Under the pieces are notes generated by a model. That model made no database searches. It was not told the DNA's origin and saw only the letters and a program-made list of their open reading frames with translations. From positions 6,083,001 to 6,147,000 of the forward strand of contig NZ_CP119967.1 of NCBI RefSeq assembly GCF_029543085.1: a DNA stretch of 64,000 bases, in the 5' to 3' direction. This document shows positions 26,497 to 35,561 of this stretch, in pieces. The translations under genes and the position numbers were made by a program. Source of the DNA: Pseudomonas sp. A34-9 (GTDB lineage: Bacteria > Pseudomonadota > Gammaproteobacteria > Pseudomonadales > Pseudomonadaceae). Within the stretch, counting starts at the first letter, position 1; every line of letters starts with the position of its first letter.

Positions 26497-27396
26497 ATGA
26501 CCCTCCCGTCCGATCTGCCCGCAGAACTCGCCCACCGTGGCGTGCGCCCGGCCGATCGCCTCGGATTTACCCTGTTCCTCGCGGCGCTGATTCATTTGGC
26601 GCTGCTGCTGGGCGTCGGCTTCACGATGGTCGAGCCCAAGCAAATCAGCAAAACCCTGGAAATCACCCTCGCCACCTTCAAGAGCGAAAAGAAGCCGGAG
26701 AAGGCTGACTTCCTCGCCCAAGAGCATCAGGAAGGCAGCGGCACGCTGGACAAGAAGGCGATCCCGAAGACCACCGAGGTGGCGCCGTTCCAGGACAATC
26801 AGGTCAAAAAAGTCACCCCGCCACCGGCCGCCAAACCGGAAGTGCAGGAAGCCGCGCCCAAGGCTGCGGTGACCACCGTCGCGCCGAAGCCGAAAAAAGC
26901 GCCGACCAAGAAAGAAGAAGCCAAAACCGCAGTCAAACCGACGGTCGATGCGCCGGAGTTCGACAGCTCGCAGTTGTCCAGCGACATCGCCAGCCTCGAA
27001 GCGGAACTGGCCAAGGAACAACAGCTGTACGCCAAACGCCCACGGATTCACCGTTTGAGCGCGGCGTCGACCATGCGCGACAAGGGTGCCTGGTACAAGG
27101 ATGACTGGCGCAAGAAGGTTGAACGCATCGGCAACCTCAATTACCCCGAGGAAGCCCGGCGCAAGCAGATCTACGGCAATCTGCGCCTGATGGTCTCGAT
27201 CAACCGCGACGGCTCGCTGTATGAAGTGCTGGTGCTGGAATCATCCGGTCAGCCACTGCTCGATCAGGCGGCGCAGCGCATCGTCCGACTGGCGGCACCG
27301 TTTGCCCCGTTTACCGGGGACTTGTCGGACATCGACCGCCTGGAAATCATCCGCACCTGGAAATTTGCCCGGGGCGACAAGCTCTCGAGCAATTAA
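26497..27396 (+). CDS. tonB3: TonB-family energy transducer, TonB3-like
   Basis: Inner-membrane protein of 299 aa with the usual TonB plan: one N-terminal anchor (LGFTLFLAALIHLALLLGVG), a long Lys/Pro/Ala-rich periplasmic spacer, and a C-terminal TonB domain (YPEEARRKQIYGNLRLMVSI, then RIVRLAAPFAPF, ending FARGDKLSSN). By position next to gshB and the pil-chp genes it corresponds to tonB3 of P. aeruginosa, reported to be needed for twitching and pilus assembly. No exbBD genes are adjacent. Confidence 0.88.
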   Translation: MTLPSDLPAELAHRGVRPADRLGFTLFLAALIHLALLLGVGFTMVEPKQISKTLEITLATFKSEKKPEKADFLAQEHQEGSGTLDKKAIPKTTEVAPFQDNQVKKVTPPPAAKPEVQEAAPKAAVTTVAPKPKKAPTKKEEAKTAVKPTVDAPEFDSSQLSSDIASLEAELAKEQQLYAKRPRIHRLSAASTMRDKGAWYKDDWRKKVERIGNLNYPEEARRKQIYGNLRLMVSINRDGSLYEVLVLESSGQPLLDQAAQRIVRLAAPFAPFTGDLSDIDRLEIIRTWKFARGDKLSSN

Positions 27397-27406
27397 AGGC
27401 AAAATC

Positions 27407-27483
27407 AAAAGATCGCAGCCTTCGGCAGCTCCTACATTTGAACTGCATTCCCCTGTAGGAGCTGCCGAAGGCTGCGATCTTTT
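27407..27483. repeat. REP-type inverted pair (family B)
   Basis: AAAAGATCGCAGCCTTCGGC plus AGCTCCTACA and its complement lie 11 bases after the tonB3 stop. The arm sequence matches the family-B copies at 5521, 43062, 44336 and 57312. Confidence 0.88.
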
Positions 27484-27531
27484 GGCGGCTTCAGCTTGTC
27501 AGTTCGCCCCCCGAACGCCACACTAGCGCAC

Positions 27532-28104
27532 ATGAAAAACGTCAGCCCCAGCTACCTCAAGCATCAATTCCTGATCGCCATGCCCCACATGGCCGACCCG
27601 AACTTTGCCCACACCTTGACCTACATCGTCGAGCACACGGCCAATGGTGCTATGGGGATCGTGGTCAACCGGCCGCAAGAGCTGAATCTGGCCGACATTC
27701 TCGAGCAACTGCGCCCGGACATCGAGCCGCCAGCACTGTGCCAGCACGTGCCGATCTTCATCGGCGGCCCGGTGCAGACCGATCGCGGTTTCGTCCTGCA
27801 TCCAGCGGGGAAAACCTTCCAGGCGACCGCGCAACTGGACGGCGATCTGGCCCTGTCGACCTCGCAGGACGTGCTGTTCGCCATCGCGGACGGCGTCGGC
27901 CCGGCAAAAAGCCTGATTGCCCTCGGTTATGCCGGTTGGGAAGCCGGGCAACTGGAAGCGGAACTCGCCGACAACGCCTGGCTGAACTGCCCGTACGACG
28001 CCGACATCCTCTTCAACACCAGCAGCGAATTACGCCTTGAAGCGGCGGCCAAGCACCTGGGGATCAACCTCAGCCTGCTGACCAGCCAGGCAGGTCACGC
28101 CTGA
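27532..28104 (+). CDS. yqgE: YqgE/AlgH family protein (DUF179)
   Basis: Soluble protein of 190 aa in the UPF0301 family, called AlgH in P. aeruginosa. Typical blocks are HQFLIAMPHMADPNFAHTLT, MGIVVNRPQ, FIGGPVQTDRGFVLH and ALGYAGWEAGQLEAEL. The molecular role is unknown; a link to alginate regulation was proposed. The ATG at 27532 is the family start; further upstream sequence is part of the REP spacer. Its stop overlaps the ruvX ATG by one base, a conserved pairing in many proteobacteria. Confidence 0.93.
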   Translation: MKNVSPSYLKHQFLIAMPHMADPNFAHTLTYIVEHTANGAMGIVVNRPQELNLADILEQLRPDIEPPALCQHVPIFIGGPVQTDRGFVLHPAGKTFQATAQLDGDLALSTSQDVLFAIADGVGPAKSLIALGYAGWEAGQLEAELADNAWLNCPYDADILFNTSSELRLEAAAKHLGINLSLLTSQAGHA

Positions 28105-28541
28105 TGGCCCTGCGCCTGATTCTCGGCTTCGACTACGGCACCAAACAGATCGGCGTCGCAGTCGGCCAGGTGATTACCGGCCAGGCTCGCGAGCTGTGCA
28201 CCTTGAAGGCACAAAACGGCGTGCCGGACTGGAACCAGGTCGAAGCCCTGATAAAAGAATGGAAGCCCGACGCCGTCGTTGTCGGTCTGCCGCTGAACAT
28301 GGACGGCACGCCGAGCGACATGTGCGTACGCGCGGAGAAATTCGCCCGCCGTCTCAACGGCCGCTTCAACCTGCCCTTCTATACCCACGACGAGCGCCTG
28401 ACCACGTTCGAGGCAAAAGGCGAGCGACTGGCCCGTGGCGGTCAAAAAGGCAGTTACCGCGACAACCCGGTGGACGCCATCGCCGCCGCTCTGCTGTTGC
28501 AGGGCTGGCTCGATGAAAACACTGCATTGTTTGAATCCTGA
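28104..28541 (+). CDS. ruvX: Holliday junction resolvase-like RuvX (YqgF)
   Basis: RNase H-fold nuclease of 145 aa, implicated in 16S rRNA 5'-end processing and proposed as a Holliday junction resolvase. Motifs: GFDYGTKQIGVAVGQ near the start with the first catalytic Asp, VVGLPLNMDGTPSDMC, and DERLTTFEA followed by a DNPVDAIAA acidic end. It is translationally coupled to yqgE and followed by a clear terminator. Confidence 0.94.
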   Translation: MALRLILGFDYGTKQIGVAVGQVITGQARELCTLKAQNGVPDWNQVEALIKEWKPDAVVVGLPLNMDGTPSDMCVRAEKFARRLNGRFNLPFYTHDERLTTFEAKGERLARGGQKGSYRDNPVDAIAAALLLQGWLDENTALFES

Positions 28542-28542
28542 C

Positions 28543-28566
28543 AAGCGCTTCGGCGCTTTTCTTTTG
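28543..28566 (+). terminator. Rho-independent terminator after ruvX
   Basis: AAGCGC-TTCG-GCGCTT, a 6-bp stem on a UUCG tetraloop, is followed by TTCTTTT. It starts one base after the ruvX stop and lies 56 bases before pyrR, so it may also act as the pyrR leader terminator. Confidence 0.8.
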
Positions 28567-28621
28567 AGTGAAAAACCGAGCCGCGTCCAAGGACCCGGCT
28601 CGCCCCCAACAAGGAGCAACC

Positions 28622-29128
28622 ATGAGCCTGCCAAATCCCGCCGATCTGATCAGCCAGATGGCGACCCGCCTCAAGGCGCACCTTGCCCAGCGTGAAATTA
28701 CTGAACCGCGTTACATCGGCATCCGCACGGGCGGCATCTGGGTCGCGCAGGCCTTGCTCAAGGAACTGGGCAGCGACGCGCCACTGGGCACGCTGGATGT
28801 TTCCTTTTACCGCGACGACTTCAGCCAGAACGGCCTGCACCCGCAAGTGCGCCCGTCCGCCCTGCCCTTCGAGATCGAAGGCCAGCATCTGGTGCTGATC
28901 GACGACGTATTGATGAGTGGCCGCACCATCCGCGCCGCCATGAATGAATTGTTCGACTACGGCCGCCCGGCCAGCGTGACCCTGGTTTGCCTGCTGGATC
29001 TGGACGCCGGCGAGCTGCCGATCCGCCCGAACGTGGTTGGCGCGACGCTGTCGCTGGCCGCTCACGAACGGGTGAAGCTGTCCGGCCCCGAGCCGCTGAC
29101 GCTCGAACTGCAAGACTTCAACCTTTAA
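28622..29128 (+). CDS. pyrR: PyrR bifunctional regulator / uracil phosphoribosyltransferase
   Basis: Type I phosphoribosyltransferase of 168 aa. The PRPP-binding loop is [20 protein letters not shown] near residue 96. The ATG at 28622 has AGGAGC seven bases upstream. In Bacillus PyrR binds pyr mRNA; in pseudomonads it is reported as a regulator of pyrimidine genes with weak or no UPRTase activity. It starts the pyrR-pyrB-pyrC' set. Confidence 0.93.
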   Translation: MSLPNPADLISQMATRLKAHLAQREITEPRYIGIRTGGIWVAQALLKELGSDAPLGTLDVSFYRDDFSQNGLHPQVRPSALPFEIEGQHLVLIDDVLMSGRTIRAAMNELFDYGRPASVTLVCLLDLDAGELPIRPNVVGATLSLAAHERVKLSGPEPLTLELQDFNL

Positions 29129-29155
29129 TCCGCCCTATTGAGAGTCCCCTTCGCG

Positions 29156-30160
29156 ATGACGCCTCTAGATACCAAGCGCCCGCTGCAGCTCAATGATCAG
29201 GGCCAGCTGCGCCACTTCCTCTCGCTCGACGGCCTGCGCCGCGAGTTGCTGACGGAAATCCTCGACACTGCCGACTCGTTCCTCGAAGTCGGTGCCCGGG
29301 CGGTGAAGAAAGTCCCGTTGCTGCGCGGCAAGACCGTGTGCAACGTGTTCTTCGAAAACTCCACGCGCACCCGCACCACCTTCGAACTGGCGGCCCAGCG
29401 GCTGTCGGCGGACGTGATCACCCTGAACGTGTCGACCTCGTCGGCAAGCAAGGGCGAAACCCTGCTCGACACCCTGCGCAACCTTGAAGCCATGGCCGCC
29501 GACATGTTTGTCGTGCGCCACGGTGATTCCGGCGCCGCGCACTTCATCGCCGAACATGTTTGCCCGCAAGTGGCGATCATCAATGGCGGTGACGGCCGTC
29601 ACGCGCACCCGACGCAGGGCATGCTCGACATGCTCACCATCCGTCGGCACAAGGGCGGTTTCGAAAACCTCTCGGTGGCCATCGTCGGCGACATCCTGCA
29701 CTCGCGGGTCGCGCGTTCGAACATGCTCGCGCTGAAAACCCTCGGCTGCCCGGACATCCGCGTGATCGCGCCGAAGACCCTGCTGCCGATCGGCATCGAG
29801 CAATACGGCGTGAAGGTCTACACCGACATGACCGAAGGCCTGAAAGACGTCGACGTGGTGATCATGCTGCGCCTGCAGCGTGAACGCATGACCGGCGGCC
29901 TGTTGCCGAGCGAAGGCGAGTTCTACCGCCTGTTCGGCCTGACCACCGCCCGCCTGGCCGGGGCCAAACCCGATTGCATCGTCATGCACCCGGGGCCGAT
30001 CAACCGGGGGGTGGAGATCGAGTCGGCAGTGGCCGACGGCCCGCACTCGGTGATCCTCAACCAGGTCACCTACGGCATCGCGATTCGTATGGCCGTGCTG
30101 TCCATGGCCATGAGCGGGCAAACCGCGCAGCGTCAATTCGAGCAGGAGAACGCCCAGTGA
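29156..30160 (+). CDS. pyrB: Aspartate carbamoyltransferase catalytic subunit
   Basis: Joins carbamoyl phosphate to aspartate in pyrimidine synthesis. The 334-aa length, with an N-terminal extension before [10 protein letters not shown], fits the pseudomonad class A enzyme, which forms a large complex with the PyrC' protein. Active-site motifs: [19 protein letters not shown] (carbamoyl phosphate), [12 protein letters not shown] and [12 protein letters not shown]. The start MTPLDTKRP is taken over an upstream GTG-like in-frame codon at 29138. Its stop overlaps the pyrC' GTG. Confidence 0.95.
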   Translation: MTPLDTKRPLQLNDQGQLRHFLSLDGLRRELLTEILDTADSFLEVGARAVKKVPLLRGKTVCNVFFENSTRTRTTFELAAQRLSADVITLNVSTSSASKGETLLDTLRNLEAMAADMFVVRHGDSGAAHFIAEHVCPQVAIINGGDGRHAHPTQGMLDMLTIRRHKGGFENLSVAIVGDILHSRVARSNMLALKTLGCPDIRVIAPKTLLPIGIEQYGVKVYTDMTEGLKDVDVVIMLRLQRERMTGGLLPSEGEFYRLFGLTTARLAGAKPDCIVMHPGPINRGVEIESAVADGPHSVILNQVTYGIAIRMAVLSMAMSGQTAQRQFEQENAQ

Positions 30161-31428
30161 AGCTCAGCATTCTCGGCGCACGCGTCATCGATCCAAGCAG
30201 CGGCCTGGATCACATCACCGACATTCACGTTGAAGCCTGCAAGATCGTCGCCCTCGGCGCGGCCCCGGCCGGTTTCAACGCAGTGGAAACCATTGACGCC
30301 CAAGGCCTTGTCGCCGCTCCGGGCCTGGTCGATCTGAACGTGGCCCTGCGTGAACCGGGCTACAGCCGTAAAGGCTCGATCATCAGCGAAACCCGCGCAG
30401 CCGCGGCCGGCGGTGTAACCAGCCTGTGCTGCCCGCCGAAAACCAGACCGGTGCTCGACACCTCCGCCGTGGCCGAGCTGATCCTCGACCGCGCCCGCGA
30501 GGCCGGCAACACCAAAGTTTTCCCGATTGGCGCGCTGAGCAAAGGTCTGGACGGCGAACAGCTGGCTGAATTGGTTGCGCTGCGCGACGCCGGTTGCGTG
30601 GCGTTCGGCAACGGTCTGGAGAGCTTCCGCAACACTCGCACCCTGTGCCGGGCGCTGGAATACGCGGCGACGTTCGATCTGACGGTGATTTTCAACTCGC
30701 AGGATCATGATCTGGCTGAAGGCGGTTTGGCTCACGAAGGCGCGGTTGCCAGTTTCCTCGGCTTGCCCGGGATTCCGGAAACGGCGGAAACCGTGGCCCT
30801 GGCCCGTGACCTGCTGCTGGTCGAGCAGACCGGCGTGCGTGCGCACTTCAGCCAGTTGACCAGCGCTCGCGGCGTCGCGTTGATTGCTCAGGCGCAGGCC
30901 CGTGGCTTGAAGGTGACGGCGGATGTCGCGCTGTATCAGTTGATCCTGACCGACGAAGCGCTGATCGACTTCAGCAGTCTGTACCACGTGCAGCCACCGC
31001 TGCGCACTCGCGCGGATCGCGACGGTTTGCGTGAAGCAGTGAAATCCGGCGTTGTGTCGGCGATTTCCAGCCATCACCAGCCGCACGAACGTGACGCCAA
31101 ACTGGCACCGTTCGGCGCGACTGAGCCGGGCATCAGCAGTGTTGAGTTGCTGCTACCGCTGGCGATGACGCTGGTCGAGGATGGTTTGCTCGATCTGCCG
31201 ACCTTGCTGGCGCGTTTGAGCGCGGGTCCGGCTGACGCGCTGCGTCTGCCGGCAGGCAAACTGGCGGTCGGTGGTGCGGCGGATATCGTGTTGTTCGATC
31301 CAAAGGCGTCGACGGTGGCCGGTGAGAATTGGCTGTCGAAGGGTGAGAACTGCCCGTTCATCGGGCACACTTTGCCGGGTGTGGTTCGCTATACGCTGGT
31401 GGATGGGCGGATCAGTCACCAGGCTTGA
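30157..31428 (+). CDS. pyrC': Dihydroorotase-like PyrC' (catalytically degenerate)
   Basis: Dihydroorotase homologue of 423 aa that in Pseudomonas has lost activity and serves as a structural partner of PyrB. The loss is visible: the metal-binding HxH motif is replaced in [12 protein letters not shown]; the TCDVTPHHL-like motif reads TADVALYQL; and the DHAPH motif reads SSHHQPH with Ser in place of the catalytic Asp. Length and overall fold motifs ([15 protein letters not shown]) are intact. It starts with GTG in a four-base GTGA overlap with pyrB, consistent with equal subunit supply. A working dihydroorotase must be encoded elsewhere. Confidence 0.93.
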   Translation: MKLSILGARVIDPSSGLDHITDIHVEACKIVALGAAPAGFNAVETIDAQGLVAAPGLVDLNVALREPGYSRKGSIISETRAAAAGGVTSLCCPPKTRPVLDTSAVAELILDRAREAGNTKVFPIGALSKGLDGEQLAELVALRDAGCVAFGNGLESFRNTRTLCRALEYAATFDLTVIFNSQDHDLAEGGLAHEGAVASFLGLPGIPETAETVALARDLLLVEQTGVRAHFSQLTSARGVALIAQAQARGLKVTADVALYQLILTDEALIDFSSLYHVQPPLRTRADRDGLREAVKSGVVSAISSHHQPHERDAKLAPFGATEPGISSVELLLPLAMTLVEDGLLDLPTLLARLSAGPADALRLPAGKLAVGGAADIVLFDPKASTVAGENWLSKGENCPFIGHTLPGVVRYTLVDGRISHQA

Positions 31429-31443
31429 TACCGAGTCGCCCCA

Positions 31444-31508
31444 TTCGCGAGCAAGCTCGCTCCCACAAGGATCACCGCGAATCCTGTGGGAGCGAGCTTG
31501 CTTGCGAA
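31444..31508. repeat. REP-type inverted pair (family A)
   Basis: TTCGCGAGCAAGCTCGCTCC plus CACA faces TGTGGGAGCGAGCTTGCTTG across a short spacer. It separates the convergent pyrC' and TM2 genes. Confidence 0.85.
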
Positions 31509-31511
31509 GAC

Positions 31512-31943
31512 TTACTGGAAGGCGCCTCTACCTTCGGCGTTACGCACCGAGACCTGATCATTCAGCGTCCAGAAGTCATACAGCACACCAATAAAGAACA
31601 ACCCGCCCGTCAGCAGATAGATCAGTCCGCTGATCCACTTGCCCTGATACATCCGGTGCACGCCCAGCGCGCCGAGGAACGTCAGCAGAATCCACGCCAC
31701 GTTGTACTCGATCGGCCCTGCGGTAAAACGCAGATCCGCCTCACGATCCATCGCCGGGATCAAGAACAGGTCGATCAGCCAGCCAATGCCCAGCAAACCG
31801 AAGGTGAAGAACCAGATCGTCCCGGTCACCGGCTTGCCGTAATAGAAGCGGTGGGCGCCGGTAAAACCGAAAATCCACAGTAGATAACCGATGATTTTGC
31901 TGTGCGTATCTTGCTGCTGAACAAATTGTTGATAGGGGTTCAT
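31512..31943 (-). CDS. TM2-domain membrane protein
   Basis: Small inner-membrane protein of 143 aa made of two copies of the TM2 unit. Unit one reads GFTGAHRFYYGKPVTG with helices up to WLIDLFLIP; unit two reads GALGVHRMYQGKWISG up to GVLYDFWTL. The repeated G-x-x-G-x-HR-x-Y-x-GK signature marks each helix pair. Function is unknown. It stands alone between a REP pair and a 248-base gap upstream of the NlpC gene, whose transcription is divergent. Confidence 0.85.
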   Translation of the reverse strand: MNPYQQFVQQQDTHSKIIGYLLWIFGFTGAHRFYYGKPVTGTIWFFTFGLLGIGWLIDLFLIPAMDREADLRFTAGPIEYNVAWILLTFLGALGVHRMYQGKWISGLIYLLTGGLFFIGVLYDFWTLNDQVSVRNAEGRGAFQ

Positions 31944-32191
31944 GAAGACCTCGATTCACACGATAGATAAATATTCTTGAATTCTTTGTGACTTTTTTAC
32001 AGGTAGCCGACGTACGGCAAATGTTACCGTTGCTACCGTCAAAGCCTTATAGCACCTGACTTCTGTCCGACAATTGCGTCCATTTGCCGCTTATTTGGTT
32101 CCGTTGGCCGCCAACTGAATCGACCAACGGACTCGGAATGAAAAAAAACTCTGTTATAAAGTTGCGCGCTATCACTGAAGAGCCACGCCTA

Positions 32192-32815
32192 ATGCGACCA
32201 TTTTTCAAGACATGGCTAACCATCTGCCTATTAATGCCACTGGCCGCCCACGCCACCAATCGTGAGCAACGTCTTCCTAACGTTAACGGTTTCACCCCTA
32301 AATCCCATGCTTCGGCTCCTTCGAGCAAGAGCAGCAAAAGCAAAACCACCACGCTGAGCAGCAAGAGCCACAGCAAGCTGGTGCCACCGATGGCGAGCAA
32401 GGAAAGCAGCAATGTGCTGAGCCGTGCGGTCAACGTCCTCGGTACCCCTTATCGTTGGGGCGGCAGCAGCCCAAGTAAAGGCTTCGATTGCAGCGGTCTG
32501 GTGAAATACGCGTTCAACGACGCCACGTTCGACCTGCCACGCACCTCGAACGCCATGGCCAGCGGCCACGGCGAGAAAGTCGAGCGCAAGGATCTGAAAC
32601 CGGGCGACCTGATTTTCTTCAACATCAAGAGCCGTCGGGTCAACCATGTTGCCATCTACCTGGGCAACGACCGCTTCATCCACGCCCCGCGTCGTGGCAA
32701 AGCGGTGAGCATCGACACGCTGAACAAGCCGTATTGGGAACAGCATTACGTGGTTGCCAAGCGTGTGTTGCCGAAAGAGCCTGCCAGCAAGCAGATGCGC
32801 GTGGTTCAGCGCTAA
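32192..32815 (+). CDS. NlpC/P60-family cell-wall hydrolase
   Basis: Exported peptidoglycan endopeptidase of 207 aa. The start MRPFFKTWLTICLLMPLAAH is a clear signal peptide and is preferred to more upstream ATG codons. A Ser/Lys-rich linker follows to about residue 75. The catalytic domain shows FDCSGLVKYAF (nucleophile Cys) and RVNHVAIYLGNDRFIHAP (His). It is probably a gamma-D-glutamyl-diaminopimelate endopeptidase of the Spr/MepS type. It converges on pilT. Confidence 0.88.
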   Translation: MRPFFKTWLTICLLMPLAAHATNREQRLPNVNGFTPKSHASAPSSKSSKSKTTTLSSKSHSKLVPPMASKESSNVLSRAVNVLGTPYRWGGSSPSKGFDCSGLVKYAFNDATFDLPRTSNAMASGHGEKVERKDLKPGDLIFFNIKSRRVNHVAIYLGNDRFIHAPRRGKAVSIDTLNKPYWEQHYVVAKRVLPKEPASKQMRVVQR

Positions 32816-32825
32816 CAGCACGTAC

Positions 32826-32925
32826 CGATCGTTCCCACGCTCTGCGTGGGAATGCCTCAATGGACGCTTCGGCAGGGACGCAGAGCGTCCCGGGCTGCAT
32901 TCCCACGCGGAGCGTGGGAACGATC
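32826..32925. repeat. Palindromic repeat (family D)
   Basis: GATCGTTCCCACGCTCTGCG and its near complement at the far end enclose further short palindromes (GGACGCAGAGCGTCC). This is another common pseudomonad intergenic element, distinct in sequence from families A-C, here between the convergent NlpC and pilT genes. Confidence 0.8.
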
Positions 32926-32931
32926 CCCCCT

Positions 32932-33966
32932 TCAGAAATTATCCGGCGTACGCGCCTTCTCCCGCGCATGGTCGCGGCTGATCAAACCCTTGGTCACCAG
33001 ATCCTTCAGGCACATGTCCAGTGTCTGCATCCCCAACGACCCACCGGTCTGAATCGCCGAATACATCTGCGCCACCTTGTCCTCGCGGATCAGGTTACGG
33101 ATCGCCGACGTCCCCAGCATGATCTCGTGTGCCGCCACCCGCCCGCCGCCGATCTTCTTGATCAGCGTCTGCGAGACCACCGCCAGTAACGACTCCGACA
33201 ACATCGAGCGCACCATCGACTTCTCGTCACCGGGGAATACGTCGACCACGCGGTCGATGGTTTTCGCCGCGGAGGTGGTGTGCAGCGTGCCGAACACCAG
33301 GTGACCGGTCTCGGCAGCAGTCAGCGCCAGGCGGATGGTTTCCAGATCGCGCATCTCGCCGACCAGGATCACGTCGGGGTCTTCGCGCAACGCTGAACGC
33401 AACGCGGTGGCGAAACTGCGGGTATCACGGTGGACTTCGCGCTGATTGATCAGGCACTTGCGCGATTCGTGAACGAATTCGATCGGGTCTTCAATGGTCA
33501 GGATATGGTGATGACGGTGGGTGTTGAGGTAATCGATCATCGCCGCCAGCGTGGTCGACTTGCCCGAACCGGTCGGCCCGGTGACCAGCACCAGCCCGCG
33601 CGGCGCATCGGTGATCTTGCGAAAGACGTCGCCCATGGCTAGATCTTCCATGCTCAGCACTTTCGACGGAATGGTCCGGAACACCGCTCCGGCACCCCGG
33701 TTCTGGTTAAAGGCGTTAACCCGGAACCGCGCGACACCGGGGACTTCGAAGGAAAAGTCGGTTTCCAGATGTTTCTCGAAGTCGACCCGCTGGATGTCGT
33801 TCATGATGTCGTAGATCAATTCGTGCACTTGCTTGTGATCCAGCGCCGGCAGATTGATCCGCCGCACATCGCCATCGACACGGATCATCGGCGGCAGACC
33901 GGCCGACAGGTGCAGGTCGGAAGCTCCCTGTTTGGCGCTGAAGGCCAGCAGTTCAGTGATATCCAT
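32932..33966 (-). CDS. pilT: Type IV pilus retraction ATPase PilT
   Basis: Hexameric ATPase of 344 aa that powers pilus retraction. The N-terminal PAS-like part (DITELLAFSAKQGASDLHLS) leads to Walker A (TGPTGSGKSTTLAAM), the Asp box (TIEDPIEFVH), Walker B (VILVGEMRDLETIR) and the His box (HLVFGTLHTTSA); the AIRNLIRE retraction motif is near the C-terminus. The ATG at 33966 gives the usual N-terminus. In P. aeruginosa pilU follows; here the next gene is the convergent NlpC hydrolase, so pilU is not adjacent. It is divergent from yggS. Confidence 0.96.
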   Translation of the reverse strand: MDITELLAFSAKQGASDLHLSAGLPPMIRVDGDVRRINLPALDHKQVHELIYDIMNDIQRVDFEKHLETDFSFEVPGVARFRVNAFNQNRGAGAVFRTIPSKVLSMEDLAMGDVFRKITDAPRGLVLVTGPTGSGKSTTLAAMIDYLNTHRHHHILTIEDPIEFVHESRKCLINQREVHRDTRSFATALRSALREDPDVILVGEMRDLETIRLALTAAETGHLVFGTLHTTSAAKTIDRVVDVFPGDEKSMVRSMLSESLLAVVSQTLIKKIGGGRVAAHEIMLGTSAIRNLIREDKVAQMYSAIQTGGSLGMQTLDMCLKDLVTKGLISRDHAREKARTPDNF

Positions 33967-34022
33967 AGCGCTCCTCAATTCCAGTAGAATGCCGCGAACC
34001 TTCAGACCGCTGGCGCCTCTTG

Positions 34023-34709
34023 ATGTCCACGATAGCAGACAACATCCAACTGGTTAGTTCGCGCATCCAGGCAGCGGTAACAGCTGCAAACCGCCCTGAA
34101 AACAGCGTCCAGCTGCTGGCGGTCAGCAAGACCAAACCCGCCCAGGCGCTGCGCGAAGCGTATGCCGCCGGCCTGCGCGACTTTGGCGAAAACTACCTGC
34201 AGGAAGCCTTGGGCAAACAGCTCGAACTGGCCGACCTGCCCTTGATCTGGCACTTCATCGGCCCCATTCAATCGAACAAGACTCGCGCCATCGCCGAGCA
34301 TTTCGACTGGGTGCACTCCGTGGATCGCCTGAAAATCGCTCAACGCCTGTCCGAACAACGCTCGGCCGAGCTGCCGCCGCTGAATATCTGCATTCAGGTC
34401 AACGTCAGCGGTGAGGCCAGTAAATCCGGCTGCACCCCGGCTGACCTGCCGGCACTGGCCGCCGCGATCAGCGCACTGCCGCGCCTGAAGCTGCGCGGGC
34501 TGATGGCGATTCCCGAGCCGACCGAAGATCGCGCCGAACAGGACGCCGCATTTGCTGTCGTGCAAAAGTTGCAGGCCAGCCTCGAACTGCCGCTCGACAC
34601 ACTGTCCATGGGCATGAGCCACGACCTTGAGTCGGCCATCGCTCAAGGCGCCACTTGGGTCCGTATCGGTACGGCCCTGTTTGGTGCCAGAGATTATTCC
34701 CAGTCTTGA
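34023..34709 (+). CDS. yggS: PLP homeostasis protein YggS (PROSC family)
   Basis: PLP-binding alanine racemase-fold protein of 228 aa without known catalysis; it keeps vitamin B6 and amino acid pools balanced. The PLP lysine is in LLAVSKTKPAQALREAY, followed by FGENYLQEA and HFIGPIQSNK. MGMSHDLESAI and VRIGTALFGARDY close the chain. The ATG at 34023 is preferred to a TTG one codon before. It is the first gene of yggS-proC-yggT-yggU, a conserved set. Confidence 0.93.
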   Translation: MSTIADNIQLVSSRIQAAVTAANRPENSVQLLAVSKTKPAQALREAYAAGLRDFGENYLQEALGKQLELADLPLIWHFIGPIQSNKTRAIAEHFDWVHSVDRLKIAQRLSEQRSAELPPLNICIQVNVSGEASKSGCTPADLPALAAAISALPRLKLRGLMAIPEPTEDRAEQDAAFAVVQKLQASLELPLDTLSMGMSHDLESAIAQGATWVRIGTALFGARDYSQS

Positions 34710-34732
34710 ACGATTCCAGATAAGGACCACAC

Positions 34733-35551
34733 ATGAGCAACACACGTATTGCGTTTATCGGTGCGGGCAACATGGCGGCCAGTCTGATTGGCGGCCTGCG
34801 CGCCAAAGGGCTGGAAGCGGCGCAGATCCGCGCCAGTGATCCGGGCGAAGAAACCCGCTCCAAGGTCAGCGCCGAGCACGGCATCGAAACCTTTGCCGAC
34901 AACGCCCAGGCCATCGACGGCGTCGATGTGATTGTGCTGGCCGTTAAGCCGCAGGCGATGAAAGCCGTGTGTGAGGCTATTCGTCCGAGCCTGAAACCCA
35001 ATCAACTGGTGGTCTCCATCGCGGCTGGCATCACCTGCGCGAGCATGACAGCCTGGCTCGGCGAGCAGCCAATCGTGCGCTGCATGCCGAACACCCCGGC
35101 GTTGCTGCGTCAGGGCGTCAGCGGTTTGTACGCGACCAGCGAAGTGACCGCTGAACAGCGTCAGCAAGCCGAAGAGCTGCTGTCCGCCGTCGGCATTGCC
35201 CTGTGGCTCAACGAAGAGCAGCAACTGGACGCGGTTACCGCTGTTTCCGGCTCCGGCCCGGCCTACTTCTTCCTGCTGATCGAAGCCATGACCGCCGCCG
35301 GCGTCAAACTCGGCCTGCCGAAAGACATCGCTGAACAGCTGACCCTGCAAACCGCCCTTGGCGCCGCGCACATGGCGACTTCCAGTGACGTTGACGCTGC
35401 CGAACTGCGCCGCCGCGTGACTTCGCCAAACGGCACCACCGAAGCTGCCATCAAATCATTCCAGGCCAATGGCTTCGAAGCCCTGGTCGAAACCGCACTC
35501 GGCGCCGCCGCGCACCGCTCGGCCGAAATGGCCGAACAACTGGGCAAATAA
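34733..35551 (+). CDS. proC: Pyrroline-5-carboxylate reductase
   Basis: Last step of proline synthesis, NAD(P)H-dependent, 272 aa. The Rossmann motif is IAFIGAGNMAASLIGGL at the start. The catalytic C-terminal part shows AVSGSGPAYFFLLIEAM and RRRVTSPNGTTEAAI. It begins 23 bases after yggS and is followed by yggT after 10 bases, with AAGGAG as ribosome site for the latter. Confidence 0.96.
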   Translation: MSNTRIAFIGAGNMAASLIGGLRAKGLEAAQIRASDPGEETRSKVSAEHGIETFADNAQAIDGVDVIVLAVKPQAMKAVCEAIRPSLKPNQLVVSIAAGITCASMTAWLGEQPIVRCMPNTPALLRQGVSGLYATSEVTAEQRQQAEELLSAVGIALWLNEEQQLDAVTAVSGSGPAYFFLLIEAMTAAGVKLGLPKDIAEQLTLQTALGAAHMATSSDVDAAELRRRVTSPNGTTEAAIKSFQANGFEALVETALGAAAHRSAEMAEQLGK

Positions 35552-35561
35552 GGAGCCTTAC

